From: Solibacillus faecavium
GTDB lineage: Bacteria > Bacillota > Bacilli > Bacillales_A > Planococcaceae
Reading direction: 5' to 3'
NCBI RefSeq assembly: GCF_014836905.1
Contig: NZ_JACSPZ010000010.1
Location: forward strand, 1-64,000
DNA length: 64,000 nucleotides
Under the pieces are notes generated by a model. It was not told the origin of the DNA and made no database searches. It worked only from the letters and a program-made list of their open reading frames with translations. The position numbers and the translations under genes are program-made. Shown one piece after another: positions 33,225 to 42,833 of this stretch (position 1 is its first letter; each line of letters starts with the position of its first letter).

Positions 33225-35342
33225 CTACTTTACTTTCAGTAATCGCAATGCATTTAAAATGACTAGCAATGTTGCACCCATATCGGCAAAAATTGCAATC
33301 CATAAAGTTAACCATCCCGGTATAATCAATAAAAGCGCAATAAGCTTTAACCCGAGTGCAAAAGCAATGTTTTGTTTAATTATTTTCATTGCTTTTTTAC
33401 TCAGCTTCATCGTATACGGTAGCTTTGTAAGGTCATCAGCCATAAAAACAATTTGAGCTGTTTCAAGCGCTGCGTCTGTTCCTGCTCCCCCCATCGCAAT
33501 ACCAATGTTAGCCGAAGCTAAAGCAGGAGCGTCATTTACCCCATCTCCAACCATTGCGACTGAGTGATATTGCTGTTGCAAGTCTTTCATAGCCTGTAAC
33601 TTGGACTGCGGTAAAAGGTTTGCCCTTACGTCATTGATATGGAGCTGCTCTGCAATTTTTTTTGCAGTTAAAGATTCATCGCCTGTCAACATTACAGTGT
33701 GCTGGATGTCATTTTCGTGAAGCGCTGCAATCACTTCTTTACTTTCCGGTCGAAGCTGATCAGCTATCGATAGTATCCCTAAAACACGCTCCTCATTTGC
33801 AGCTACGATTACCGAATGACCGCTCGATGCATGCTGTTGAACTCTTTGTAATAAGGACTCAGGAATAGTTACAATCGATTGAATCCATTTTACACTTCCT
33901 ACATAAATTACTTCACCATTCACTGATGCATAAGCACCTTTTCCTGTTACTGACTGAAAATCTACAGCATTTGGAATAAGTATCTTTTTATCAAATGCTT
34001 TTGCTAAAACCGCTCGAGCTAAAGGATGCTGTGACATCTTCTCAACAGCGGCAATTTTTGCGAGTAATATATCCGCATTATCAGTATTCCCTTCTATTTC
34101 AATTGCCACTACTTCCGGTTGCCCTTTTGTTAAAGTTCCCGTTTTATCGAACGCAACTGCTTTAATGCGGGCTAATTCCTCTAAATAAACCCCACCTTTA
34201 ATTAATACGCCGTTGCGAGCTGCATTACCAATTGCTGTAACGATTGCAACTGGTGTGGAAATCACAAGCGCACAAGGACATCCTACAACCAAGACTGCCA
34301 AACCTTGATAGACCCAATGTAGCCAATCCCCCGTTATAATGCTTGGCACAATCGCTACTAATAAAGCGACAACTATAATTGCTGGCGTATAATATTTTGC
34401 AAAGCGGTCAACAAACTTTTGTGATGGCGCTTTTTCAGCCTGTGCTTCTTCAACTAAATGAATAATCTTAGCAATTGTTGTATCCTCTACCCGCTTTGTC
34501 ACTTTAACCTCTAAAGCACCAGCTTCATTTAATGTTCCTGCAAATACCGGATCCCCCATTTGTTTTGCAACGGGAAGTGGTTCACCTGTAATGGCTGCTT
34601 GATTAACGGTTGAAATACCAGTAATGACGACACCATCCATGGCAATTTTCTGTCCCGGTCTAACAATTAAAATATCACCAACTTGAATCATCTCAGTCGG
34701 GACTACCTTTTCATCATTGTGACCATCCTGCACTCGCTTAATAGTGGCTGTATCAGGTGCCAAATCGATTAGCTGGGAAATGGATTGACGAGCTTTATTC
34801 ATCGAATACGCTTCCAAAGCTTCACTTACCGCAAATAGAAAAATGACAATTGCAGCCTCTTGCCATTCACCTATGATGGCAGCTCCGATTATCGCAATTG
34901 TTATTAATGTTTTCATATCAAATTCCAAATGGATTAAATTCTTTATCCCTGTTATGAAAGTGGAGTATCCACCTACAACAATTGCGACCGCATAAAGGCT
35001 ATTTACGATTATATGCCCTTCATGAAGCACGAAACTGCAAATGACTCCTATTAATACAAACAGCAATGCAAATGCTGCAAGTTTATTTTCTTTACGTTTA
35101 TAAAATGGGATCGCTTCAACCATTAATCGCTCATTCGCCCGGGAAACTTTAATACCATCAAAAGCCCCAGCAGCTTCTAGTTGATCAAGTGTCGCTGTAC
35201 CGGTTACCGTTAACTTCGCTGCACCGAAATTTAAAAGTACATCTTCAACTGTGTCAATTTCCCTTACATTTCGTTCGAATTTTGCAGCACAGTTTGCACA
35301 AGATAAATTTTCCAAGCGATATTGTTCTGTTTTTTGCCCCAT
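33225..35342 (-). CDS. cadA: Zn/Cd/Pb-translocating P1B-type ATPase
   Basis: 705 aa from ATG 35342, which sits 8 nt after AAAGGAG; the GTG at 35351 overlaps cadC. N-terminal metal-binding domain with LSCANC (C15, C18), eight transmembrane helices, transmembrane CPC in VGCPCALVIS (about 353-362), phosphorylation site DKTGTLT (about 398-404) and hinge GDGVNDAP (about 600). It exports cadmium, zinc and lead. It is cotranscribed with its sensor cadC. Confidence 0.95.
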   Translation of the reverse strand: MGQKTEQYRLENLSCANCAAKFERNVREIDTVEDVLLNFGAAKLTVTGTATLDQLEAAGAFDGIKVSRANERLMVEAIPFYKRKENKLAAFALLFVLIGVICSFVLHEGHIIVNSLYAVAIVVGGYSTFITGIKNLIHLEFDMKTLITIAIIGAAIIGEWQEAAIVIFLFAVSEALEAYSMNKARQSISQLIDLAPDTATIKRVQDGHNDEKVVPTEMIQVGDILIVRPGQKIAMDGVVITGISTVNQAAITGEPLPVAKQMGDPVFAGTLNEAGALEVKVTKRVEDTTIAKIIHLVEEAQAEKAPSQKFVDRFAKYYTPAIIVVALLVAIVPSIITGDWLHWVYQGLAVLVVGCPCALVISTPVAIVTAIGNAARNGVLIKGGVYLEELARIKAVAFDKTGTLTKGQPEVVAIEIEGNTDNADILLAKIAAVEKMSQHPLARAVLAKAFDKKILIPNAVDFQSVTGKGAYASVNGEVIYVGSVKWIQSIVTIPESLLQRVQQHASSGHSVIVAANEERVLGILSIADQLRPESKEVIAALHENDIQHTVMLTGDESLTAKKIAEQLHINDVRANLLPQSKLQAMKDLQQQYHSVAMVGDGVNDAPALASANIGIAMGGAGTDAALETAQIVFMADDLTKLPYTMKLSKKAMKIIKQNIAFALGLKLIALLLIIPGWLTLWIAIFADMGATLLVILNALRLLKVK

Positions 35343-35347
35343 GTGAT

Positions 35348-35689
35348 TCACTCCTTTGAATGTTCATAAGCAATCATGACAATTTGATGCACATGGTCAT
35401 CTGCTAACGAATAGTAAACTAATTTTCCTTCACGTGTCGATTTTGCCAAACCATGTTCTCTTAAATAACGTAAGTGGTGGGATGCCGTTGCCATACTCGT
35501 ACCGATGATTGCTGCTACATCACAAACACATAACCGTTCTTCAATTGTCAGCGCAAATGTAATTTTCAAGCGTGTTTCGTCTGCAAGTGCCTTTAAAAAT
35601 TTCGCTACGTTGGAAAGCTGGGGCATTTGCTCTCTTACAGCTTCCACTGCCTGTTCATTCACTTTTGTTATATCACAAGTATCCTTCAC
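35348..35689 (-). CDS. cadC: ArsR-family metal-sensing repressor CadC
   Basis: 113 aa ArsR/SmtB winged helix. The alpha3-type metal motif RLCVCDVA has C54 and C56; with the N-terminal C5 this fits CadC-type Cd/Pb sensing. The DNA helix is GTSMATASHHLRYLREHGL (about 64-82). The start is GTG 35689 with GAGGTG upstream, part of the downstream operator. It represses cadCA until metal binds. Confidence 0.93.
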   Translation of the reverse strand: MKDTCDITKVNEQAVEAVREQMPQLSNVAKFLKALADETRLKITFALTIEERLCVCDVAAIIGTSMATASHHLRYLREHGLAKSTREGKLVYYSLADDHVHQIVMIAYEHSKE

Positions 35690-35700
35690 TTTTACACCTC

Positions 35701-35767
35701 ATTCAAATATCTGTTTGAATGTATTATAGCTTATGTACTTTTTACATTCAAATGATTGTTTGAATGT
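35701..35767 (-). promoter_or_regulatory. cadCA promoter with two CadC-type operators
   Basis: Minus strand: -35 TTGAAT (35751-35746), a 17-nt spacer and -10 TATAAT (35728-35723). Operator 1 is the palindrome ACATTCAAA-N6-TTTGAATGT (35744-35767) covering the -35. Operator 2 is ATTCAAATA/TGTTTGAAT (35701-35720) just downstream of the -10. Both contain the TCAAA/TTTGA half-sites of CadC operators. Confidence 0.85.
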
Positions 35768-35803
35768 AAAAAACCTCCCTTTATCTAAAAGGAAGGTTTT
35801 TTC
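35768..35803 (-). terminator. terminator of the penicillin-acylase-family gene
   Basis: Stem AACCTCCCTTT/AAGGAAGGTT followed on the minus strand by TTTTTT. It abuts operator 1 of cadCA with no spare sequence. Confidence 0.85.
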
Positions 35804-35808
35804 ATTCT

Positions 35809-38220
35809 TTATTCAGCTTTCAATATTAACTCGTATTTCGTGTTAATAGTGCCATCGATATTAGTTTTATGGTAACGACCGTATACCCAATTCGATATTT
35901 GATTGTCATACCATTTTGACTTCATATGTCCACTTTGACCTGGACCGACAATATGATGTGCTGTAGACAAATTATTTAAATCGGCCACAAAGCGCCAAGA
36001 TGCACCATGTTTTACATTTCCGTTTCCGTCTTCTGAAGCAGCTTGAACCGTTACACTCGATCCGCCTACCGCTAATCTTTCAGGGTTAACGTAATCTGCT
36101 AAAAAGTCAGACGCACTTGCCAATGGGTGGTTGAAAGTTAACTTATTGTAACTTCCCCACTTCCATTTTGAAACCGCTGTACCAAATTTACCTTCGATTT
36201 TCGTTACGGCATCTTCAAACGCAGTATAAACGAATTGATCTAAACCGCCCTCTTCAGTAATCCAAACACCTGGATTGCCGGCATATGCATCACGAAGCAT
36301 TTGGTCGGTAATTTGGGATTTCCCTGGCATTAATTTGAAGACATCTTCCGGCATGGCATCTTTGAATAAGGCATTTTCCATATTTTCAATTAGGAAATGA
36401 TACACAAGCGGTGCACCCTGATCTTTATCATCATAGTACTCCCACTCTTCTAACAATGTAATAACCCTTTTATATTTGCCTTCTGTATCCTGTGCTTTAA
36501 TCGTTTCTAGTAGACTCGGTAAAAACTCTACGGCATGCAAATTTTTCTTATCCATTTGCATCCCTTTCATTTCCGCAGCCGTCAGCTTTAATAATTCCCC
36601 TGTCTCGTCGTTATAAACAGGCGTTTCAATCATTTCCACAATACGTTCATAACGATATGGTTGTGCCCAAAGGTTGGAAATATGATATGGGTATTCTTCA
36701 CCTACTATTTGATTGTTAGCTGTTGCAATATAACCTTCTTCAGGATTAATGACAGTCGGTAACTCATCGAATGGAATATAGCTTTCCCAACCGTATTCAG
36801 AAGAATTCCCCGGTACTGGTAATGCACCTGTACCTTGTTTACGTATCGGTACTAAACCGTTTGCTTTATAGGCAATCGTACCGTCTGTTGAAGCAAACAC
36901 AAAGTTTTGTGCGGGTGCTTTGAAGTCTTCTAACGCAACTTCAAACTCCTCCCAATTTGTTGCTTTATTAAAGCCTAATACTGCTTTTAATTCCTGTGTG
37001 GATTGAAGCGCTGTCCACTGCATTGAAAACTGCTCTTTAACTTCTGTTTCTTTTAGCATTATGTTTGAAATGATTGGACCATGACGTGTTTCCACCACTT
37101 CGAAGTCAATCGTTTTACCATCTTTTACTTTAATAGGTTCTTCTCGAACTGTTGCATCTTCCCATTTACCGTCATATTCAAATTGATATGGATTTTCCGG
37201 ATTTGGCGTTTCGATATATAAATCTTGGACATCAGGATTTACATTTGTAACACCCCAGGCAATCTGTTCGTTATGCCCTAAAATAATGCCTGGAATCCCG
37301 GCGAATATAACACCGCTGACATTTTGTTCAGGTGACTGCAAGTGCATTTGATACCATACAGATGGTGTACTTAAACCTAAATGCGGGTCATCCGCAAGTA
37401 GCGGTTTCCCTGATTTCGTAAACTTCCCGCCAATTACCCAGTTGTTACTTCCGTTAAATTCATTAGGTAAATAATCTGTTGTAAAGGCAGTTGTAATATC
37501 TGTCTCTATATTTAAATTTGCCTCAATAATTGATTTTGCATTTTCCGGGTATTCTACAAATAATTCTTTAGCCTGCTCTTCTGTATAATTTTGTAATGCC
37601 CATGAACGGAATGCTTGTTGATTCCAGTTTCCGCCAAGGTCATATGCCATATATTTCCCAATTACCAATGAATCGATTGGTGTCCAAGCTTCTGGTGTAT
37701 AACCAAGCAGCTTAAATTCATAGGAAAGCTTGCTGCTTCCTTTTACTTCATCAATAAAGGCATTTACACCTTCTGCATACCATTCTAAAATTTGCTTAGA
37801 TTCCGCATCATAACCATCCCATGAATTCTCCGCTGCATGACGCAAGCTGAATGTACGGAAAAATTTATCGGTATTAACTGCAGACGCACCTACCACTTCT
37901 GCTAAAGTACCGCTTGCCTGACGACGAGCTAAATCCATTTGGAACAATCGATCCTGCGCTTGGACATAGCCTTGGGCGCGATAAAGGTCGGCATCTGACT
38001 TCGCCACAATATGCGGAACCCCTACACCATCTCTTGTAACTTCCACATCTTCATCTAAAATCGTAACAATATTCTCACCTTCAATTAAAGGCTTCGAATT
38101 AGATACGTATAAATGCAACCCAGCAACTGCTGAACCGCCAAGAACAATCAAAATCCCAATTGTCCAAATGACAATGTTAACAATTTTGCGCCCTTTTGCC
38201 TTTGTAGCCTGTTGTGCCAT
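35809..38220 (-). CDS. penicillin-acylase-family N-terminal nucleophile hydrolase
   Basis: 803 aa from ATG 38220, which follows AGAGGTGGATTTA; GTG 38229 is the overlapping longer start. Membrane anchor at about 15-37, then the alpha subunit region and the beta-subunit start GSNNWVIGG, whose Ser (about residue 265) is the expected processed nucleophile. DDPHLGLSTPSVWYQMHL (after it) is the family's second block. Family members hydrolyse penicillin amides, acyl-homoserine lactones or other amides; the substrate here is unknown. Confidence 0.9.
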   Translation of the reverse strand: MAQQATKAKGRKIVNIVIWTIGILIVLGGSAVAGLHLYVSNSKPLIEGENIVTILDEDVEVTRDGVGVPHIVAKSDADLYRAQGYVQAQDRLFQMDLARRQASGTLAEVVGASAVNTDKFFRTFSLRHAAENSWDGYDAESKQILEWYAEGVNAFIDEVKGSSKLSYEFKLLGYTPEAWTPIDSLVIGKYMAYDLGGNWNQQAFRSWALQNYTEEQAKELFVEYPENAKSIIEANLNIETDITTAFTTDYLPNEFNGSNNWVIGGKFTKSGKPLLADDPHLGLSTPSVWYQMHLQSPEQNVSGVIFAGIPGIILGHNEQIAWGVTNVNPDVQDLYIETPNPENPYQFEYDGKWEDATVREEPIKVKDGKTIDFEVVETRHGPIISNIMLKETEVKEQFSMQWTALQSTQELKAVLGFNKATNWEEFEVALEDFKAPAQNFVFASTDGTIAYKANGLVPIRKQGTGALPVPGNSSEYGWESYIPFDELPTVINPEEGYIATANNQIVGEEYPYHISNLWAQPYRYERIVEMIETPVYNDETGELLKLTAAEMKGMQMDKKNLHAVEFLPSLLETIKAQDTEGKYKRVITLLEEWEYYDDKDQGAPLVYHFLIENMENALFKDAMPEDVFKLMPGKSQITDQMLRDAYAGNPGVWITEEGGLDQFVYTAFEDAVTKIEGKFGTAVSKWKWGSYNKLTFNHPLASASDFLADYVNPERLAVGGSSVTVQAASEDGNGNVKHGASWRFVADLNNLSTAHHIVGPGQSGHMKSKWYDNQISNWVYGRYHKTNIDGTINTKYELILKAE

Positions 38221-38300
38221 TAAATCCACCTCTTTATCTTGTTTTTTGCAAAGTGCGATTTGTTCCTTACAAAAAATAGTTTTCTATAATTCTCTTTATC

Positions 38301-39059
38301 TTACACTGTTTTTAATTTTAATACGATAGGGCAATGATCGCTACCTAAAACTTGTGAATGTATGGACGCTTCTTCAATTTGTTCAACGAGACGGTTCGAA
38401 ACAATAAAGTAATCAATTCGCCATCCAATATTTCGCTCACGCACTTTTGCCATATAGCTCCACCACGTATAATGGTCCGTTTCATTCGGGTGGAAATGGC
38501 GGAATGTATCTGTAAATCCACTATTAAGTAAGTCGGTCATTTTTCCACGTTCTTCATATGTAAATCCGGAATTGCCAATATTGGATTTAACGTTTTTTAT
38601 ATCAAGCTCGCCGTGTGCAACATTTAAATCCCCACAATAAATGACGGGCTTTTTTGAATCAAGTTCCCTTAAATAATCCGCCATACGGTCTTCCCAAAGG
38701 AGGCGTTCTATTAAACGTGTTAAATCCCGTTTTGCGTTCGGTGTATACGTATTTACTAAATAAAAATTCTCGTATTCTAATGTAATAATGCGCCCCTCAT
38801 CAGGTGCAATTTCATTTTCAATACCGTAAAATACCGCTAATGGTTTATGTTTCGTAAATACCGCTGTACCTGCATATCCTTTTTTTACTGCTGAATGCCA
38901 ATACTGATAATACCCTTTGAGTTGAAGGTCAATTTGTCCTTCCTGGCATTTAGTTTCTTGAAGACAGAAAAAGTCAGCTTCCATTTCATGAAAATAATCT
39001 AAAAAGCCTTTATTTACACATGCACGTATACCATTGACATTCCACGAAATAAATTTCAT
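38301..39059 (-). CDS. exoA: exodeoxyribonuclease III (AP endonuclease)
   Basis: 252 aa. Catalytic blocks: SWNVNGIRA (5-13), LQETK (34-38), YTPNAKRDL, YCGDLNVAH (about 141-149), WRIDYF (about 218-223) and the C-terminal LGSDHCPI (about 239-246). It incises abasic sites. The length is normal. The ribosome site AGAAGGAGCGC precedes ATG 39059. Confidence 0.97.
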   Translation of the reverse strand: MKFISWNVNGIRACVNKGFLDYFHEMEADFFCLQETKCQEGQIDLQLKGYYQYWHSAVKKGYAGTAVFTKHKPLAVFYGIENEIAPDEGRIITLEYENFYLVNTYTPNAKRDLTRLIERLLWEDRMADYLRELDSKKPVIYCGDLNVAHGELDIKNVKSNIGNSGFTYEERGKMTDLLNSGFTDTFRHFHPNETDHYTWWSYMAKVRERNIGWRIDYFIVSNRLVEQIEEASIHSQVLGSDHCPIVLKLKTV

Positions 39060-39144
39060 CTTTTGCGCTCCTTCTGTGTTATATTCTGATTTATAATAGC
39101 TGCAAATTCAGCCAATATGATTAGTATGGTGGAGCCTTATCCAC

Positions 39145-39177
39145 AAAAAGATAACCCGTGCCAAATGAGCACGAGTT
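39145..39177 (-). terminator. terminator of murB
   Basis: Stem AACTCGTGC/GCACGGGTT followed on the minus strand by ATCTTTTTG, 22 nt after the murB stop. Confidence 0.8.
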
Positions 39178-39198
39178 GAGTCTTTTTATCTCCTAAGA

Positions 39199-40119
39199 TT
39201 AATCTTCACCGACGATTTTTACTTCCATCTCTAAGTCGATATCAAACTTTTCCTTCACAGCACGCTGTACCATTTGAATTGTTTCAATATAATCTTTAGC
39301 TGTTGCATTGTTCTTATTTACGATAAATCCGGCATGCTTCGTAGAGACTTCGGCACCACCAACGCCTTTCCCCTGCAATTCGCTGTCTTGAATAAGTTTA
39401 CCCGCAAAATAACCTGGGGGACGTTTAAATACACTGCCAGCAGAAGGGTATTCGAGCGGTTGCTTTGATTCGCGTTGGTATGTTAAATCAGCAATTTTAT
39501 CATCGATTTGCTTTTGATCCCCCTGTTCTAATTGGAACGTAGCTGACAGAACGAAATAGCCCTTTTTAGCAATAATGCTTTTACGGTAAGAAAGTTCAAG
39601 CTGCTCGTTGTTCAGCTCTAGAAGTTCTCCTTCCGGTGTAATTATTTTACAAGATGTGACGATATCTTTAACCTCACCACCGTAAGCACCGGCATTCATT
39701 GCCATTGCTCCTCCGATTGAACCTGGAATACCGCATGCAAATTCAAAACCGGTTAAGCTTTGAGCTGCGACTTGTTTTGATACTTCTTTAATCAATGCAC
39801 CACTTTGTGCATAAACCGTTTCACCTTCGATGCGAATTTCGTCTAGTAAAGCAAAATGCAGGACGATTCCACGGACACCGCCATCACGTACGACCATATT
39901 GGAGCCATTCCCCAGCATGAGTAGCGGTACATTATTCTCGTATGCATACTTAACGACAGCTGCTGCTTGCTCTTCTGTTTCAGGCAGCACGAGAATATCC
40001 GCCTTACCACCAAGTTTTGTCATCGTATATTTTTTTAACGTTTCATTTGTTTTTATATTATTTGAAGGTATCCATTGTAATAAATCATTTTCCCATTGTT
40101 GAATTGTCATAAAAGCCAT
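39199..40119 (-). CDS. murB: UDP-N-acetylenolpyruvoylglucosamine reductase
   Basis: 306 aa from ATG 40119, 8 nt after GAGG; a longer frame to 40143 lacks a ribosome site and family support. FAD-binding blocks LGNGSNMVVRDGGVRGIVL (about 68-86) and ACGIPGSIGGAMAMNAGAYGG (about 128-148), C-terminal SAGSVFKRPPGYFAGKLIQ (about 216-234) with the catalytic Ser. It reduces UDP-GlcNAc-enolpyruvate to UDP-MurNAc. The gene is alone and not in the division cluster. Confidence 0.96.
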   Translation of the reverse strand: MAFMTIQQWENDLLQWIPSNNIKTNETLKKYTMTKLGGKADILVLPETEEQAAAVVKYAYENNVPLLMLGNGSNMVVRDGGVRGIVLHFALLDEIRIEGETVYAQSGALIKEVSKQVAAQSLTGFEFACGIPGSIGGAMAMNAGAYGGEVKDIVTSCKIITPEGELLELNNEQLELSYRKSIIAKKGYFVLSATFQLEQGDQKQIDDKIADLTYQRESKQPLEYPSAGSVFKRPPGYFAGKLIQDSELQGKGVGGAEVSTKHAGFIVNKNNATAKDYIETIQMVQRAVKEKFDIDLEMEVKIVGED

Positions 40120-40195
40120 TTTCCTTTCCTCAAAAGCTGACATACCTTTTTAGTATCTGTTTTTGACGCGCTTTTTACAAGTAAAACAACATGAT

Positions 40196-40501
40196 TTATA
40201 ACCAACTTTTCGCCCAATTTTCAATTTCTCTGACCGTCTGTTCAAGTGATTGGCCCTTTTCTGTTAAATTATATTCCACACGAATCGGTACTTCCGAAAA
40301 TACTTTTCGTTCAACGATGCCCTCTTTTTCAAGTTCCTTTAAACGTTCCGACAATAATCGTCCACTTATCGGCAATGCGGATTCAATCGCGTTAAAACGT
40401 TGCGGACCCTCCAGTAGTTGATAAATAATCAAAGCAGTCCACCGTTTCCCTACAAGCTCCATAGCCTTGGACAAACGTGGACATAATGCTGATTCCTTCA
40501 T
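40196..40501 (-). CDS. HxlR-family regulator, YodB/CatR-like
   Basis: 101 aa winged helix. It has the redox-type N-terminal cysteine C7 in ALCPRLSKAMELVGKRWT, as in B. subtilis YodB and CatR, and the HxlR core FNAIESALPISGRLLSERLKEL. YodB's two C-terminal cysteines are absent, so the 1-Cys type is expected. These repressors sense quinones and diamide. It is divergent from yceI across a 17-bp palindrome. The ribosome site is TTGAGGTGAAG before ATG 40501. Confidence 0.88.
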   Translation of the reverse strand: MKESALCPRLSKAMELVGKRWTALIIYQLLEGPQRFNAIESALPISGRLLSERLKELEKEGIVERKVFSEVPIRVEYNLTEKGQSLEQTVREIENWAKSWL

Positions 40502-40582
40502 TTCTTCACCTCAAATTTATTGCTTAAATTAAACTTTATTTAACTCCTTAATAATATATTACCACTTTTTATAGATTACGAA

Positions 40583-40599
40583 AAGTAAGTAGCTTACTT
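40583..40599. promoter_or_regulatory. palindromic operator between the HxlR gene and yceI
   Basis: Perfect AAGTAAG-TAG-CTTACTT (7-3-7) in the 178-bp divergent region. It is a natural binding site for the dimeric HxlR-type repressor and could control both genes. Confidence 0.55.
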
Positions 40600-40679
40600 A
40601 GAACTTAATTCATGTTGTAAAAAAATATCTTCTATTTTATGATGGAATTAACACATTGTAATAAATTGGAGGTGAAACT

Positions 40680-41204
40680 ATGACGACTTATTCGGTAGAT
40701 TTTTTTCATTCATCAATTAACTTTTCCATTAAACACATGATGATCACAAAGGTACATGGTACATTCGATTCTTTTGCTGCCCACATAGAGGCGAGTAAAA
40801 TAGAAGAGCTTAATGATTCATACATACGTTTTGAGATAGATGTAGCGAGTATTAATACACGGGACAGTTCAAGGGATCATCATTTAATTTCTGCAGATTT
40901 CTTTAATGCGGACCGTTACCCTAAGATCACATTTATAAGTAAAGAAATCACAAGCGACCAGCATCAAATCAAATTACACGGAGACTTAACTATTAAAGAT
41001 GTTACACGACCTGTTACTTTCGAAGTCACATACAATGGTTGTGTTAAAAATCCATGGGGTATCGATACATACGGCTATACATGCCAAACCGAAATTAATA
41101 GAAGCGATTTCAATTTAACATACAATGATTCATTAGAATCGGGCGGACTTTTACTCTCTGAACAAGTAAAAATATCTGTGGAAATACAATTAAATAAAAA
41201 CTGA
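40680..41204 (+). CDS. YceI-family lipid-binding/stress protein
   Basis: 174 aa, cytoplasmic form without signal peptide. Family blocks: FSIKHMMITKVHGTFDSFAA (about 14-33), the DSSRDHHLISADFFNADRYP segment (about 61-80) and DLTIKDVTRPVTFEV (about 101-115). YceI proteins bind isoprenoid lipids in a beta-barrel; their exact role varies. The ribosome site GGAGGTGAAAC precedes ATG 40680. Confidence 0.92.
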   Translation: MTTYSVDFFHSSINFSIKHMMITKVHGTFDSFAAHIEASKIEELNDSYIRFEIDVASINTRDSSRDHHLISADFFNADRYPKITFISKEITSDQHQIKLHGDLTIKDVTRPVTFEVTYNGCVKNPWGIDTYGYTCQTEINRSDFNLTYNDSLESGGLLLSEQVKISVEIQLNKN

Positions 41205-41241
41205 AAAAGGGGCGCCCGTCAATTGATGAGCGCCCCTTTTC
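41205..41241. terminator. bidirectional terminator between yceI and azoR
   Basis: Perfect 11-bp stem AAAAGGGGCGC/GCGCCCCTTTT between convergent genes. Confidence 0.9.
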
Positions 41242-41254
41242 CAATATAAAATAA

Positions 41255-41893
41255 TTATGCTGTTACTTTTACTAAGTTTTTAGCTGTAGCTTTTACTTTC
41301 TCTAAACCTTCAGCAATAATTTGTTCAGCACCAGCTGGATTAGAATTATGACCTTCGATAATTACTTCATCAATTTTCTCCATACCGTATACGCCACCAA
41401 TAACTGCATTAATGTAAGTTGCAGCCATTTCAAGTGGAGCAGTTTCCGGTGTAGAGTAAACACCGCCACGTGCACTTAATACGATATATTTTTTGTCAGT
41501 CATTAAACTTACTAATTGACCTTGTTCATTGTATTTAAATGAATATCCTGCACCATAAGTGTAATCGATGAATGATTGTAATGCAGCTGGAATTGTTAAG
41601 TTCCATAATGGGAATGCAAATACAACTACATCTGCAGCTGTTAATGCTTCACGTGATTTATTGAATGCAGCTAGAGAACCTGCTTCGATTGCTGATAATT
41701 CTTCACCTGCTTGTGCTTTACCGAATGCATTGAAAAGTTCCTGACCGAAATACGGCATATTTTCTTCAAATACATCAAAAGTTGTTACGTTGACACCTTG
41801 TACATTAGCTACTTCAGCCATGAACGTTTCATACATTTTTGTTGATACACCATCTGGTCGGTTATTTGCTTTTACTACTAATACGTTTGTCAT
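41255..41893 (-). CDS. azoR: FMN-dependent NADH-azoreductase
   Basis: 212 aa flavodoxin-like quinone/azo reductase (AzoR family). N-terminal VLVVKANNRPDGVSTKM phosphate loop (4-20), FAFPLWNLTIPAALQSFIDY (about 93-112) and SARGGVYS (about 138-145). It gives two-electron reduction of quinones. The close HxlR repressor fits a quinone-stress unit. A palindrome TACTAATTAGTA overlaps its upstream region. ATG 41893, ribosome site GGGAGATA. Confidence 0.94.
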   Translation of the reverse strand: MTNVLVVKANNRPDGVSTKMYETFMAEVANVQGVNVTTFDVFEENMPYFGQELFNAFGKAQAGEELSAIEAGSLAAFNKSREALTAADVVVFAFPLWNLTIPAALQSFIDYTYGAGYSFKYNEQGQLVSLMTDKKYIVLSARGGVYSTPETAPLEMAATYINAVIGGVYGMEKIDEVIIEGHNSNPAGAEQIIAEGLEKVKATAKNLVKVTA

Positions 41894-41908
41894 TTATCTA
41901 TATCTCCC

Positions 41909-41920
41909 TACTAATTAGTA
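41909..41920 (-). promoter_or_regulatory. palindrome TACTAATTAGTA before azoR
   Basis: A perfect 12-bp palindrome 16 nt before the azoR start, directly upstream of its ribosome site. A similar TACT-N7-AGTA lies before the DsbA-family gene (42834-42848). Candidate redox-repressor site. Confidence 0.45.
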
Positions 41921-42093
41921 TATTTATTTTCTGAATTTTTATCCTATTTTTAGATATCTCAAATTCGAGGTACTTTACTATAATAAAATAACTTCCAAAG
42001 AAAATCAACATAAATGCCCTCATACTTTCGACTGAAAATTCATGGCATCATTTATTTAAGGAGTCTTAGACTTGTTACTTACGGTAGGAATAA

Positions 42094-42798
42094 TTAAATT
42101 TCGCAGGAACCATCAGTACATGCTGCACCATTATTGCCCTGCATTTTTAAATGTTTTCGTAAACCCAATTCTTGTGCTGCCTTTTCGATAGTTTGTTCAA
42201 ATACTTCTTGTGGCTGAGCTCCTGAAATACCATACTTATTATCGATAACAAAGAATGGTACACCACGTACACCTAGATTTTGGGCAACAGCGATGTCTTG
42301 CTCTACCTCTTTCATATAGTCATCATTTTCAATAACTTGTTTAGCCTTTTCTACCGGTAAATTCACTTCTTTTACTAACGCTAGTAAGACATCAGTTTGA
42401 CCAATTGCCTTTCCTTCCAAAAAGTACGCTTTCAAAACTCGCTCAGTGAAATCTTTCCCTTTGCCCTCTGTTTCAGCCCATTTTGCCAAACGATGGGCTT
42501 TTACGGTGTTGGCACTTTTCATTTCGTCAAAATTGTAATCTAATCCAACTTCTTTTGCCCGATCTTTAACATTAGCAGTCATTTTCTTTACTTCATCCAA
42601 CGAGATTTGATATTTATGTTGCAGCTCTTCATAAACCGAGCTGTTCGTATCCACTGGTGTAGTAGGATCCAATAAATAGCTTTTATACTCAACTTCAATA
42701 CTATCTCCATATCCCAGTTCTTCCAATGCGATTTCGAGTTGTTTTTTGCCGATATAGCAAAATGGACAAACATAATCAGACCAAACTTCTATTTTCAT
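42094..42798 (-). CDS. DsbA-family oxidoreductase (FrnE-like)
   Basis: 234 aa from ATG 42798 (AAGGAGAGTG upstream; a GTG at 42807 is in the ribosome site). Thioredoxin-fold CXXC CPFC at C11 and C14 near the N-terminus, with the helical insertion typical of FrnE/2-hydroxychromene-isomerase-like DsbA proteins, and GVRGVPFFVIDN (about 180-191) with the cis-Pro. No signal peptide, so cytosolic. The C-terminus has extra cysteines (AACTDGSC). It probably acts in thiol-redox stress. Confidence 0.9.
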   Translation of the reverse strand: MKIEVWSDYVCPFCYIGKKQLEIALEELGYGDSIEVEYKSYLLDPTTPVDTNSSVYEELQHKYQISLDEVKKMTANVKDRAKEVGLDYNFDEMKSANTVKAHRLAKWAETEGKGKDFTERVLKAYFLEGKAIGQTDVLLALVKEVNLPVEKAKQVIENDDYMKEVEQDIAVAQNLGVRGVPFFVIDNKYGISGAQPQEVFEQTIEKAAQELGLRKHLKMQGNNGAACTDGSCEI

Positions 42799-42833
42799 GT
42801 TAATCACTCTCCTTGTCTTGTATTGTAACGAGC

